DNA from: Lachancea mirantina
Lineage: Eukaryota > Ascomycota > Saccharomycetes > Saccharomycetales > Saccharomycetaceae
DNA: 64,000 bases
Direction of reading: 5' to 3'
Assembly: GCA_900074745.1 (NCBI GenBank)
Contig: LT598463.1
Span: 527,082-591,081, forward strand
Made by a program: the position numbers and the translations under genes. Below are positions 41,546 to 51,219 of this stretch, piece by piece (position 1 is the first letter of the stretch; each line of letters starts with the position of its first letter). The notes under the pieces were generated by a model. The model did not search any database. It was not told the origin of the DNA and saw nothing but the letters and a program-made list of their open reading frames with translations.

Positions 41546-42313
41546 ATGAGCGACTCTGACAGCGATTTCGGCGACTTTGCCGCCTCTGCGGCACCCGCCG
41601 TCTCTGCTGCCTCAGCTGAATCTGCGCCCAAATTCGACCTAGACTCGTGTCTCGACACCGTGTTTGGCAAAGAGAGCGATGTTGCCGATCCCACCGCTGC
41701 GCAGGACGCATGCGAGACACCAGGCCTCTCGGCGCTTCTACAGGGCCGTCGCCGTGTCATCTACGAGCAGCTGGTGCTGCTCGACGTCGCATTGCACCCG
41801 GTGTCGTGGCGCAGCTCCAAGCTGCGTTCCACGCTGCTGCACACGCTCCAGATCGAAGAACCCGTGCCGGCGCCCGCGGTGCGTCGCACCGCGCTCAACT
41901 CGACGCTGTTTGACCAGATAATCGCCATGCTCGATTCAACCGGGTCGACGCCCGACAGAGCCACGCCGGACCGCGATTTTGTATCAAATCTGCTGCGATT
42001 TGGCTCTGAAGACTCTCAGTCCGACTCAACCGCTCTAGAAGACCTTCTCCGCAGCATACCGGACCAATTGCCCTCCGACCAACTCCTGAAGCTTCACGAC
42101 CAACTCGTGTTTGCCATCCTGCACTGCGTAAATGACATCCGCACCGACCTCGCACAACAACGAGAACTCGAAAACGATATCCGCACTTACGAAGCGGTTG
42201 TGACAAACCTCATGGGCCATACGCAGCGCGTGCGTCGGCACGAGATCGCGCGCTACAACGCAAAGCACAAGCGCACATCTCGCTACGGTTTCAACTTCAA
42301 GTGGGTGCGTTAA
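41546..42313 (+). CDS. LAA2: AP-1/Laa1-associated clathrin accessory protein Laa2
   Basis: 255 residues from the ATG at 41546 (an upstream GTG in frame is not needed). The start MSDSDSDFGDFAA carries an acidic DFGDF motif of the kind that binds the AP-1 gamma ear. The rest is an Ala/Leu-rich helical protein with LLQGRRRVIYEQLVLLD near residue 65 and a basic end (KHKRTSRYGFNFKWVR). In S. cerevisiae Laa2 (YBL010C) bridges Laa1 and AP-1 at the trans-Golgi. Position between the haspin gene and SCT1 in the YBL track and the expected orientation support the call; the sequence evidence alone is moderate. It converges on STT3 with 22 bases between the genes. Confidence 0.8.
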   Translation: MSDSDSDFGDFAASAAPAVSAASAESAPKFDLDSCLDTVFGKESDVADPTAAQDACETPGLSALLQGRRRVIYEQLVLLDVALHPVSWRSSKLRSTLLHTLQIEEPVPAPAVRRTALNSTLFDQIIAMLDSTGSTPDRATPDRDFVSNLLRFGSEDSQSDSTALEDLLRSIPDQLPSDQLLKLHDQLVFAILHCVNDIRTDLAQQRELENDIRTYEAVVTNLMGHTQRVRRHEIARYNAKHKRTSRYGFNFKWVR

Positions 42314-42335
42314 ACTATAAACTATATATCGACAA

Positions 42336-44519
42336 TCACACTCTCAACTCTAGCTGTGGCCGCTTGCTAACGCGTCTTTTCGTTCCACGCGCCGCGGCGC
42401 GATCAAATTGCGATGCAGACTTGAGATCACGCCCCAGCGTATCGCGGTCCTTCAACTTGTACAACCGCACTATCCAGTTTTCGGACGTGAACACCTCTTC
42501 GAAATAGTCCAAGTCACCCACGTCTTCGGCACGGATCGTCTGGCCCCGAACCCGGTCGATGCCCTCCTGCTGACCAAACAAGGTTGGGAACTCGTGGTAC
42601 GATAGTTTGTACATAAGCGCGTTTTTCATGGTCTGAGACGCGGCCGCGTCCACACGATATTCTCCGCTGGGTGTGAAATAGTTACGCTCTTTGATCTCAT
42701 CCGGCCAAATACCTTCTGAGATTCGTACCATCCACAAAAACTTGTTAATATCGTCACCAGAAAACCCAATGAGGCCTCCGAAAATGACAAGCACGTAGTC
42801 CACATCATGCGCCTGCAAAATCTCGTAAGCTTTGTCCTCGGGTGACGACATGGCTTTGCCCACGATGGCAATGTGCGTGTTGTTCCAAGTATTGTTATCA
42901 ACAAGCGTGGTTCTGTCCGCCATACCTCCAATTTGGTATCCGTAATCCCACCACGATGCGACTTTAGCATCTTCCGCGGTGTTCATACGCAGCCAGTAGT
43001 ACGCTTCCCGGAAATCGTCGATCAATGCCGGGGAACCGTCCGGATTCCGCGAAGGTAGCACCACGGAGGGACTCGAGTATGCGTTCGAAGTAACCCAGGT
43101 GCAATGGTACACGAACAAGAACAAATACGCGACAAAAGTACCGCTCACGAGAGTACGCGTTATTGTCGTGAAAATGGCATCTTTGTCAAATTTACGTGCA
43201 CCGTTCTTGGACTTTTGAAACACGAACGAGAAATCCAAGTACGCATCAAACAATTTCGAGACGGCCACTGCGGCACACACGCAAATGATAGGCGTCAGCG
43301 TTAGCATCAATCTAACCATAACACCGGCGAAATAGGAACAAAGCACCGAGTATGCAATGACAAAGACGTGTTCGTCTTTCAACTCCAAAAACAGTAAAAA
43401 CACACCCGCTGGGAAAAGCCAGATCAAAAACTGAGTGTCAAAGAAAAAAGCGGGCCATGCGGTTGGCTGATGTTCGGACACCGAAGCAATGATAGGAATA
43501 TGGATTTTGGCATAGTTGGTGTCCCATAACGAATAAAATCGGCCGGTCCAAGGTGCGATGTACCCGAAATACGTGAGTAAAAACAGACCCGAGACTCCCA
43601 AGACAAGCAAAAAAGCCAAAGATACAAACATAACCGTTTGGAATTTTTCCCATGACACTTGGGATTTGATAAAACTGCCGAATGCCACAATCTGAATGAG
43701 TCCAAAAACACCCAGTGCGGCCATGTGGTCGTTAGATCTGATAGGCAAAAAGCCGACAAACGGGATTTGCATCGACGCTAGTGTGCCAATCGCGTACCAG
43801 GTCGTGTACGAAGCGTACAGCTTGTTAGAGTAACGGCCCATCAAGAGCAAAACGAACACATGGAGTGGGATCAAGTTTGTGATGAACACGTAGCCACCCC
43901 AAGCAGACACCATGTAAAAATAAAAGAGCGCTGCGAAAGTGGAATGCATAATGGAGCCGGTTTTCATAGCTTTGATCCAAAACATGAATGTCACCATCAA
44001 AAGCGTGATGGCAATCGCTTCATTGTCGTAAGAGCCTGCAACGGATCTCGAAATGTAGCCTGGTGCGATCGCGATAAACCCGGCGGCCAAAAGTCCGGCT
44101 CCCGAGTCCTTGATCTCAGAGGTAAGCTTGTAAGTGGCGTACGCAGTCACACCAGAAAACGCAGGAGCAAACAACACACAGATGTTACGAATGTCAACGG
44201 GCAAACCGACCTTCTTCAGTAAATGCCAAATCGCAGCAGAAGATGTCATAAGACCCGGGTACAACGTGCCACCGGTGACCCTACCAAGCGGATACCACGT
44301 ACGGTCATCGAACCAATTCAAAAACTTGTAGAAACCGTGTTCCACTAGGTATTTCGTGGCCCGGAAATTGAACCACGGGTCGAACTCGTGGATGATGGAT
44401 TCAAACCGAATTACCGAGAACAAACGCGACGAAACGGCCGCGCCGGTGATGCTCAGGAAGATTGCAATCTTCAGAAGCGTCTGCACCCAGTAAAGGGTGC
44501 CACTAGTGGCTTCTTTCAT
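42336..44519 (-). CDS. STT3: Oligosaccharyltransferase catalytic subunit
   Basis: 727 residues (718 in S. cerevisiae). Stt3 transfers the dolichol-linked glycan to Asn in N-x-S/T sequons in the ER lumen. About 13 transmembrane spans fill the first 460 residues. Catalytic features: the metal-binding FDPWFNFR (near residue 45), the SVSEHQPTAW loop motif, WWDYGYQI (near 520), which reads the +2 Ser/Thr of the sequon, and the DK-type motif near GDDINKFLWM. Its own double sequon DNNTWNNT just after WWDYG is conserved. The C-terminus is Arg/Lys-rich. The ATG at 44519 is the first in frame. The YGL022W position beside PIB2 is kept. Confidence 0.98.
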   Translation of the reverse strand: MKEATSGTLYWVQTLLKIAIFLSITGAAVSSRLFSVIRFESIIHEFDPWFNFRATKYLVEHGFYKFLNWFDDRTWYPLGRVTGGTLYPGLMTSSAAIWHLLKKVGLPVDIRNICVLFAPAFSGVTAYATYKLTSEIKDSGAGLLAAGFIAIAPGYISRSVAGSYDNEAIAITLLMVTFMFWIKAMKTGSIMHSTFAALFYFYMVSAWGGYVFITNLIPLHVFVLLLMGRYSNKLYASYTTWYAIGTLASMQIPFVGFLPIRSNDHMAALGVFGLIQIVAFGSFIKSQVSWEKFQTVMFVSLAFLLVLGVSGLFLLTYFGYIAPWTGRFYSLWDTNYAKIHIPIIASVSEHQPTAWPAFFFDTQFLIWLFPAGVFLLFLELKDEHVFVIAYSVLCSYFAGVMVRLMLTLTPIICVCAAVAVSKLFDAYLDFSFVFQKSKNGARKFDKDAIFTTITRTLVSGTFVAYLFLFVYHCTWVTSNAYSSPSVVLPSRNPDGSPALIDDFREAYYWLRMNTAEDAKVASWWDYGYQIGGMADRTTLVDNNTWNNTHIAIVGKAMSSPEDKAYEILQAHDVDYVLVIFGGLIGFSGDDINKFLWMVRISEGIWPDEIKERNYFTPSGEYRVDAAASQTMKNALMYKLSYHEFPTLFGQQEGIDRVRGQTIRAEDVGDLDYFEEVFTSENWIVRLYKLKDRDTLGRDLKSASQFDRAAARGTKRRVSKRPQLELRV

Positions 44520-45355
44520 GCTGCGTTGAGTCGGTTACGAGGTTGGAAGTTGGTCAAGGTCTTATATAGGCTCGAGCATGTAATATAGAATTGAGAAAAA
44601 CCTACCTCGTTGACAGTGATGTACGTTTTCCAACCTTGTGAAGCCTAATTGCGACAGAAGTGGGCCATAAAAATCTAAATTGACACTTTTAAATCATTCT
44701 CAGCTTCTTTTTATGGTAGGCACTTCTTTTCAGCACATCCAGTGAGCTTCTAGAAGTCGAAATATCTAATTTCAAAGTTTGAGCTGCAATTATGCCCTCC
44801 ATGGTGAAGTTGAAGCCACAAAAGCTATTAAGTACCGCTACTAAATATTCAATTCACTTCTTTCCGTTTTTTCTGGATCTTTTCCCGTCTCTTAAGTGGA
44901 ATAAAAACGATTTTTAACATTAATTTTGCAAACTTGAGCGTTTGAGTATGGAAAAACAACTGCAACGCTTCATATGAAAACCTAATATGCGATTATCTTA
45001 ATTTAGAGTCTTCGAATCCAGTTTGAACTGCTGGTTCCTCATCAATCTCTAGAAAGAACCAAAGAGTACTTCTTGAGTATCCGTTCGACATGATATAACC
45101 AAATGGGTAACTGATGGGTATACGTATATCACGACATAGAGTTTCGATTCCATGAGGAAGCGGTTCAAGATAAAGAACTTACTTGGTCCGCGAGAACGAT
45201 TCAACGATTCAAGAAAGATCGTGCAAGGGCTTGAAGTATAGTGTGGGAAGGCCTGAAATTAGATAATACGGGCCTGGTTGAGCGGTACTCCTTTTTTTTC
45301 GGACTCTTCAGCATTAATTTTGAGTGGTTTTACGAAGATTTTGGTAGACTGGACG
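44520..45355. other. Divergent promoter region of STT3 and PIB2
   Basis: 836 bases, AT-rich in the middle (44640-45030). No tRNA, LTR or clear motif is recognised. The PIB2 frame is open upstream to 45278 but only from a TTG. Confidence 0.5.
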
Positions 45356-46981
45356 ATGAGTAGTGTTCACAGCCAGGAAAGTGAAGGTACGACCGAACCA
45401 GGCGGACTAGACACCGCGCAGAAGGTTTCCAGGCCTGGAACTGCGAATGCGACTGGTGGATCCGGCGATAACTCGTCCGGGAGTAACCGGCCAACGATCC
45501 GTTTCGAGAAACAAAGAGTGGTTCCCAGGGCGAGGACGCAGTCGGTACAAAGTGTGTTGAGCAGTATTTCGTTGCGTAGTATGATGAACAAGCATCAGGA
45601 AGAACTGTCGGAGCAACAGCAGCAGCAACAGCAACAGCAGGGCGGTGGTGGAGGAGGCGCAGGAAACCATGGTGCGCCGCCAAGCACGGCAGGCACTTCG
45701 GGAGTAGGTGTGCCGTTTGCACAGCAAATCCAGTCGCCGGCGATGGTTTCTGCTCGCAAAAGAACTACAAGTGTTAATACGGTCAATACCATGGAAGAAA
45801 TTGGTCAGAAAATGCCGTTTACGGACGACAAACGTCAGGCTTTGGACGCTGATGGATTATCGCGAAATCGGAACGGTACTGCCAACGGATCTGAAAATCA
45901 GAGACCCTCTTTGAGATCTTCCGCGTCCAGTAGTCGTCATGGGCTTGACCAACAATCTGGTGACCCTATTTATGAGGACAATGAGGACGACGCCGATGAC
46001 GATGCAGACGATGCTGCCAAGCAGAAAAAGTTGACTGCTGACGCGCTTAGAAGACTCTCTGCCATTCGTCAGAATCAAAAGCTGGGCGTAACAGCACCGG
46101 GTCCAAACCCAGATGACAGTTTGTTGGGAGAATCTCTTACGCATTTGCAATTCGGTGGGAAAAATGTAATACTGGACTCCTCGATTCCTTCCAGGAGGAA
46201 AAGTTCTGTCATGGTTGCAAAGCAGTCGTCGAATTTGCTTCCCTCCACGATAGAATCGGCATCGAGGCCTCGATCCAGCAGACCTGTGCGCCAAATAAAC
46301 ACTCCCAAGAAGCCACTTTATACACCCGCAGTTTTGCGAGACATTTCTAAGACCAATATCACAAATTCAGAATTGAGAAGATCGCCAGCTGCTGCGGCTC
46401 TGATGGCACAGGACTCTCTCGCAAACACGTCTTCCAGCAGTGTTCGTAGCATGCGTTCCACTTCGTCTTCAATTTTATCGGAATGCACCAAACGGTTCTT
46501 CGGCCGTTCGGGCTCGTCTGCGTTGACAGTCAAAGCGGAACTCGTTAGGCCCTCTCGCGAGCATTGGATCTCGGATTCTAAACGTCACGCATGTCACTAC
46601 TGCCATAAGATTTTTACCTTTTGGGAACGCAAGCACCATTGTAGACATTGCGGTGACATTTTCTGCATGCAACATGTCAGGCATTGGCTATACCTCGACC
46701 AGCAAGCACATTTTGTAATGGGCGGGTCTGGTATTGGAGCTTTGTCGAAAGTGTGTGACACTTGCTTACATGAATACGAAACCCTCATAAGAGAGGGTTC
46801 TGCACCCGAGTCTGCGCAGCAAGCAGGCGATACATTGATCAGTCCTCATGCTAATGGGTTGGCCGGAACCAACCCCAAGCTCGAACCAAACGGTATTGTG
46901 GACGACAAGGATAAACGAAGAGGAAGGATGGATAGCATCGTGGGGAGTATACCGGCGGATTGGAATTGGAGCAGTTTTTAG
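45356..46981 (+). CDS. PIB2: FYVE-domain TORC1 regulator Pib2
   Basis: 541 residues from the ATG at 45356 (635 in S. cerevisiae). Pib2 binds PI3P on vacuole and endosome membranes and relays glutamine and other amino-acid signals to TORC1. Most of the protein is disordered, with polyQ (about 87-95) followed by polyG and an Asp/Glu run (about 205-220). The FYVE domain (about 410-475) has HACHYC, the PI3P-binding KHHCRHCG and CDTC. The last residues, SIVGSIPADWNWSSF, form the conserved tail motif needed for TORC1 activation in S. cerevisiae. It converges with SCT1. Confidence 0.95.
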   Translation: MSSVHSQESEGTTEPGGLDTAQKVSRPGTANATGGSGDNSSGSNRPTIRFEKQRVVPRARTQSVQSVLSSISLRSMMNKHQEELSEQQQQQQQQQGGGGGGAGNHGAPPSTAGTSGVGVPFAQQIQSPAMVSARKRTTSVNTVNTMEEIGQKMPFTDDKRQALDADGLSRNRNGTANGSENQRPSLRSSASSSRHGLDQQSGDPIYEDNEDDADDDADDAAKQKKLTADALRRLSAIRQNQKLGVTAPGPNPDDSLLGESLTHLQFGGKNVILDSSIPSRRKSSVMVAKQSSNLLPSTIESASRPRSSRPVRQINTPKKPLYTPAVLRDISKTNITNSELRRSPAAAALMAQDSLANTSSSSVRSMRSTSSSILSECTKRFFGRSGSSALTVKAELVRPSREHWISDSKRHACHYCHKIFTFWERKHHCRHCGDIFCMQHVRHWLYLDQQAHFVMGGSGIGALSKVCDTCLHEYETLIREGSAPESAQQAGDTLISPHANGLAGTNPKLEPNGIVDDKDKRRGRMDSIVGSIPADWNWSSF

Positions 46982-47302
46982 TCATATTCACCGCGAGATG
47001 TTGATAGAAAGGCACGATGTTAAGGACAATGATATTTATTTACCTCATCACGGGTTATCTTAATTATTAATTTATCATTGGCCTATTCCCTGCTGTCATG
47101 ATGGCACAATCAACTCAGGTGCTATCGTAGCAGCTTGGTCAACCCAATTAGCGATACCCACCCTTGTTCTAAGAAAGCGGGGCAAGAACAATGGAGAGAC
47201 GTGAGGAATATTTCATATTTCGGGGTATATATCTTAATGTATAAGTACTAGGACGCGCTATTACTTTTTCTAATCGCAAGGCGACAGATTTCCGTCTCAT
47301 TA
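46982..47302. other. Convergent 3' region of PIB2 and SCT1
   Basis: 321 bases between two stop codons. No feature is recognised. Confidence 0.5.
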
Positions 47303-49417
47303 TTAACTTCTCTTCTCGCGCACGGCGTTGACGACCTTGCTTGACAAATCGTCCCCTTTCAGTCCGTCTACTTCTACTTCAAATCCAGAGCTCAAAGAGG
47401 TCAAAGATGTAATAGAGCTAGATCTTCGCCCAGTATTAGAAAACAAAGGAATATTCGATAAAGAGTTGTCACTGTTGATCATTGAAACGGCGTCACTCTC
47501 ATCTTCAGTGACACCAGTGTCCTGGCGAGTTTCGATTTTACCGGCTTCCTTCTTTTTACGTAATAGTCTTCTTCTCTTGAGCTCTGTTGTCTTCCTGTCC
47601 TCGTCCTCCTCGTCTACGTCCGTATAACCATTTTGATACTTGTCAAGCAATGATCCAGCGTCAAAGCCAGGGAAAATCTCGGGTCCCAGCGTGTTGACAA
47701 TATCGGTGATCTTCTCGGCGAGTCCCGCTCTTTCCTTTTGCAAGTTTTTGATGGCCTCTGGAGTGGTAATCGATAAATACAAAGGACGCAAGGATTTGAA
47801 AACGTCCATCCCATTGTCACCGATAATTAATGCCGAATACGTGACAATTGAGCAAAGAATATAGATTCCCACAAAGCTTGCAAACTTGTTCTTGGTAATT
47901 GATTGTCTGAAGAAATAGGTCAACAGAACGGACCAGAACGTGTATAGCAAGGGTGCAAACCCCATTCCAATTAAGATCTTCCAAGTAGCGATAACGTCAT
48001 TAGCCTTAACTTTGACCGTTGACGCTGCCAAGGCTTGACGAGCTTTCTTCTTGGAGATAATCTTTGCAACAATGAATACCGGTGAGAACATTATTATACC
48101 CGGTAAGGCAAGCGTAAGAGACACGCACAATCGGATGGATCGCAGCACCAAGATACTCAAGTTTTTCGCAAAATCTATTTTGGCGCCTTCGACTTGATGA
48201 TCAGGGATGTTGAAATGACGTAAATTGGCGTTGTATTTCATGACATCTTCCTTCAACTGAATTATACGAGGGTCCTCCTTGTACGTTTGATAACCCTTCA
48301 CCAGCCTTCTATTCATCTCAATCACCATAGAAAGAGGCAATTTCGCAGATAAATGGCCCGCATAAAGTCGTCTAGCGGCTTGAACTACCATTAACGTCTC
48401 GTAATCGGGACAAGTGACAGTGACGGCCTTCAGGCCGTCAGAAATGGTATCCAATAGCTCTTTAACCGCGTCACGATTAGTATCTGAGTTCCGATATTTG
48501 TGTACCAGTTCCGCTGAGATTTCGATAGGATTGCCAAACTCGACCACGGCACGCGATCTGAATTTGTGAGGGTGAAAATAGTTCATTCCACATGGTACGA
48601 TCTTTACGTTCACATTCGGGTATTTGCTCATGCAACCCAGGGCCATAATTGCGACGCCTGCCTTCAAAGGTAGCAGATCCGTGCGGTCATGAGAGCCACC
48701 TTCTGGGAAGATGCCTATACATTGATCGTGCGCGAGATGTTCAAATACGCGGTGGTAAACTTTCTTTTGATCAACTTTGGGAGCGTATTTGAAAGCAGTG
48801 CCCTTTGTCAAAAGATGTCTAACTTCCGGTTTGGACATTTTGAACTCCTTACGCAACGTGAGCTCCGTGTCGCTTTGAATTGACTCGATAATACCATTTC
48901 CAAGCGATTTTGGCAGCCCAATCATACCCTGCGATGTAAAATCTCTTGAGAACGCAGTTCCATGTCCAACAAGTTTTCTCGGGTCATCACGATCGACCGA
49001 GACTCGGCCCTGCGCGGTGGCCAAATTGTCCTGTGCACGTCCAACACCAATAGACATTGCACAACGAGCAAAAGTGCCAATTGCGGGCCGGGTCAACGAT
49101 TTTTCCGCAACCAAAAACGAAATCCGTTTATTAACGGCCTTTTTCACCTGTCCCATCAAAATGACCGGGTCGATAAACTGATTTGCATGCGGTGCAGCAA
49201 CAAAAATGACAGGACCTTGTCTTGGGATCTTGAAGCGGCCTCTACTCCGAATTTCTCGGAAGAAACAGTTGAAAATGTTGGTCAAAATCCATAGGAACGT
49301 ATCATACACAAACTTCCGATAACTGGGTGCTTCTTCGTACTCCGAAGGGGACTCGGTTGGATCCTCTAATCGTGCCACACTTTCCACGACCCCCTTGGGG
49401 ATCAAAGGCTTGTCCAT
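47303..49417 (-). CDS. SCT1: Glycerol-3-phosphate/DHAP sn-1 acyltransferase
   Basis: 704 residues. It catalyses the first acylation in glycerolipid synthesis in the ER membrane. The acyltransferase core is in the N-terminal 330 residues: VIFVAAPHANQFIDPVIL (motif I, catalytic His), GVGRAQDN, GIFPEGGSHDRTDLLPLKAG (motif III, glycerol-3-phosphate binding) and VPCGMNYFHPHKF (motif IV). Three to four hydrophobic spans follow between about 420 and 560. The C-terminal 120 residues are charged and Ser-rich (a KRRRLLRKKK patch), where S. cerevisiae Sct1 and Gpt2 are phosphorylated. SCT1 (YBL011W) is preferred over GPT2 because of its position in the YBL track next to FMT1. Confidence 0.95.
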   Translation of the reverse strand: MDKPLIPKGVVESVARLEDPTESPSEYEEAPSYRKFVYDTFLWILTNIFNCFFREIRSRGRFKIPRQGPVIFVAAPHANQFIDPVILMGQVKKAVNKRISFLVAEKSLTRPAIGTFARCAMSIGVGRAQDNLATAQGRVSVDRDDPRKLVGHGTAFSRDFTSQGMIGLPKSLGNGIIESIQSDTELTLRKEFKMSKPEVRHLLTKGTAFKYAPKVDQKKVYHRVFEHLAHDQCIGIFPEGGSHDRTDLLPLKAGVAIMALGCMSKYPNVNVKIVPCGMNYFHPHKFRSRAVVEFGNPIEISAELVHKYRNSDTNRDAVKELLDTISDGLKAVTVTCPDYETLMVVQAARRLYAGHLSAKLPLSMVIEMNRRLVKGYQTYKEDPRIIQLKEDVMKYNANLRHFNIPDHQVEGAKIDFAKNLSILVLRSIRLCVSLTLALPGIIMFSPVFIVAKIISKKKARQALAASTVKVKANDVIATWKILIGMGFAPLLYTFWSVLLTYFFRQSITKNKFASFVGIYILCSIVTYSALIIGDNGMDVFKSLRPLYLSITTPEAIKNLQKERAGLAEKITDIVNTLGPEIFPGFDAGSLLDKYQNGYTDVDEEDEDRKTTELKRRRLLRKKKEAGKIETRQDTGVTEDESDAVSMINSDNSLSNIPLFSNTGRRSSSITSLTSLSSGFEVEVDGLKGDDLSSKVVNAVREKRS

Positions 49418-49752
49418 TGTCCCACAGTGCAGCGAATTCTCTTACTCGATAGTATCAGTACCTAGTTCAAATTTCACAGCTTAATATACCCTAGGGACAG
49501 TATCGTCAACAGGCGAAATTTTCGAAGTTTCGCAGATTTCCTGCGATAACAAACAAAACAAATGGCCACAAAGCTCTTCCAATTTACCAGCCAGTTTTCA
49601 CGGATCAACTGCAGCGCTGTACAAATTTTCAGCTCAAAGGGACCACTTTAGTGGGTTTTACCGTCGCTTTAATGATTATTTCGTCAATAAAAGTCATGTG
49701 AACACGAATGTGGAATCCAAGTAGCACAATATCCTTTCATTTTCATCAAGTA
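49418..49752. other. SCT1 promoter region and tRNA 5' flank
   Basis: 335 bases between the SCT1 start and the tRNA-Asp gene. No Ty or LTR match is seen next to this tRNA gene. Confidence 0.5.
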
Positions 49753-49824
49753 TCCGCGATAGTTTAGTGGCTAGAATTCGAGCTTGTCGCGCTCGGGACC
49801 GGGGTTCAATTCCCCGTCGCGGAG
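49753..49824 (+). tRNA. tRNA-Asp (anticodon GUC)
   Basis: 72 bases, no intron. The acceptor stem TCCGCGA pairs with TCGCGGA, with discriminator G. The anticodon stem CGAGC/GCTCG encloses the loop TTGTCGC with anticodon GTC at 49786-49788 (tRNA position 34-36). The T arm is CCGGG(GTTCAAT)TCCCCG-like, with box B GGTTCAATTCC at 49803-49813; box A is TAGTTTAGTGG. It matches yeast tRNA-Asp closely apart from the anticodon stem and a few D-arm bases. Confidence 0.96.
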
Positions 49825-49825
49825 G

Positions 49826-49833
49826 TTTTTTTT
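49826..49833 (+). terminator. Pol III terminator of tRNA-Asp
   Basis: A run of eight T one base after the tRNA discriminator base. Confidence 0.85.
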
Positions 49834-49961
49834 GAAAATAGAAAGTCTGACCCAGACGAAGCAGAGATGTCGGGGAAGGGACGATTCATGGTATTGGGCC
49901 TGTGGATCAGCCTCCTGGTATCGTTCTTGTTATGTAATTTGAAACTCACACGATTTTCCCG

Positions 49962-51134
49962 TTATGAGAATACCGCCACGTCGCTAGTTTGACGTCGACA
50001 TCTCTTGCGTAAGCTTTTCATAAACTGTGCTGCGGGCTCGGGTTTGAAACCTTGTAGTTGGATTAAGTCGCAACTGAACTTCGTTCCGTCGCCAAGTCGT
50101 ATAACCAGGCACTCCAGTGCGGGATCGTAGTCGAAAGCACCGGACAGGTTTGGCAGATCGCACTCGCCGCGGTACCGGTCTAACGAATGGAATATGACTC
50201 GTTTCTGTTCCGGTAAAAGATGCTTCCCTCTTGCACTTACGAACGCGTACAGTGCTCCCAACGCATCTCGCTTGGCCATGACGGTATCCACATGGTCTGT
50301 GGCCCAATTTATACGCTTATCTGTAGTCTTGATCCTACGCGCGTAACTTTCTGCGTATTGCGGGCGTGACAAAATGTCTGTCGTCTGTCGGTAAAGTCCC
50401 TCGCGTAGCACATCGCTCAAAAGCTCAGCACCTACAACCCCAAGCTGATCCATTAGGGCTGCGACTTTTGGTGGAACCGGGGTATCAAACGTGCTTGTTT
50501 TGCCCTTTGCGACGAGCGTCTCGGTCGACAGCGGTTTCGATTGTGCAACGAGAGCGCCCTGATCGAATCTGGACGGATGCAACGTTTGTACAGAGACTCC
50601 CGTCTCTGGATCACGATTCAGGAGTGTCTGCTGAATGGGAGACGAGCCCCTGTAGCGAGGCAACAGTGACGGATGTACGTTCAGTGAGTACGGCAAATTT
50701 TCCAGCAGTCCAGCGGGGATTAGCTTGCCAAAAGAGACAGCAATTATCATGTTGAAGCCACCAGCAATGGCAACGTCCCGTACGAATCCTAACATGTCAT
50801 CGGCGGATTCGCACCGCAAAGCAGGTTTGAGTCCCAATTCTTCGCACGCGGGTACTATGGGAGGTTCACGAGTCACTGAAAGGTCACGACCACAATTTTT
50901 CGTACTCCGCGTTACCACTTGTAACTGCTTGACCACCGGATCTGGCTCAATCCTCAGTTCACAGAGTTTTCGAAGCGAATGGATACTAAATTGATCAGAA
51001 CCAAAAAACAACACGTTTAATGGACGTTTCTCGTGCCAGGAAAACGATCTCGCAGATGTAAAAAATGAAATCATATTTCTACAGCTGCAAGCTGTCATAC
51101 GCCGTCCAATTGACCCCATAACACTTTTCCTCAT
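49962..51134 (-). CDS. FMT1: Mitochondrial methionyl-tRNA formyltransferase
   Basis: 390 residues (401 in S. cerevisiae). Fmt1 formylates initiator Met-tRNA in mitochondria with 10-formyl-tetrahydrofolate. The N-terminus (about 1-35) is rich in Arg and Ser with no acid, as in a mitochondrial presequence. The hydrolase domain then starts with PLNVLFFGSDQFS and contains the catalytic block SLNVHPSLLPRYRGSSPIQ with Asn and His; the third catalytic residue (Asp) is expected near ETGVSVQTLHPSRFDQG. The C-terminal domain is shorter and diverged. YBL013W is the position-matched gene. Confidence 0.93.
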   Translation of the reverse strand: MRKSVMGSIGRRMTACSCRNMISFFTSARSFSWHEKRPLNVLFFGSDQFSIHSLRKLCELRIEPDPVVKQLQVVTRSTKNCGRDLSVTREPPIVPACEELGLKPALRCESADDMLGFVRDVAIAGGFNMIIAVSFGKLIPAGLLENLPYSLNVHPSLLPRYRGSSPIQQTLLNRDPETGVSVQTLHPSRFDQGALVAQSKPLSTETLVAKGKTSTFDTPVPPKVAALMDQLGVVGAELLSDVLREGLYRQTTDILSRPQYAESYARRIKTTDKRINWATDHVDTVMAKRDALGALYAFVSARGKHLLPEQKRVIFHSLDRYRGECDLPNLSGAFDYDPALECLVIRLGDGTKFSCDLIQLQGFKPEPAAQFMKSLRKRCRRQTSDVAVFS

Positions 51135-51219
51135 ATGTTTATGCTTTGAGATGGTTATTCTATCAATTAAAGTTCACTTTCCAATATGTTAACCTAATAC
51201 AGAATGTAGAGCCCGATCA

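Noticed and set aside
45616-45660. CAG/GGN trinucleotide runs as a separate microsatellite feature.
   Set aside because: They are in-frame polyQ and polyG codons of PIB2 and are described with that gene.
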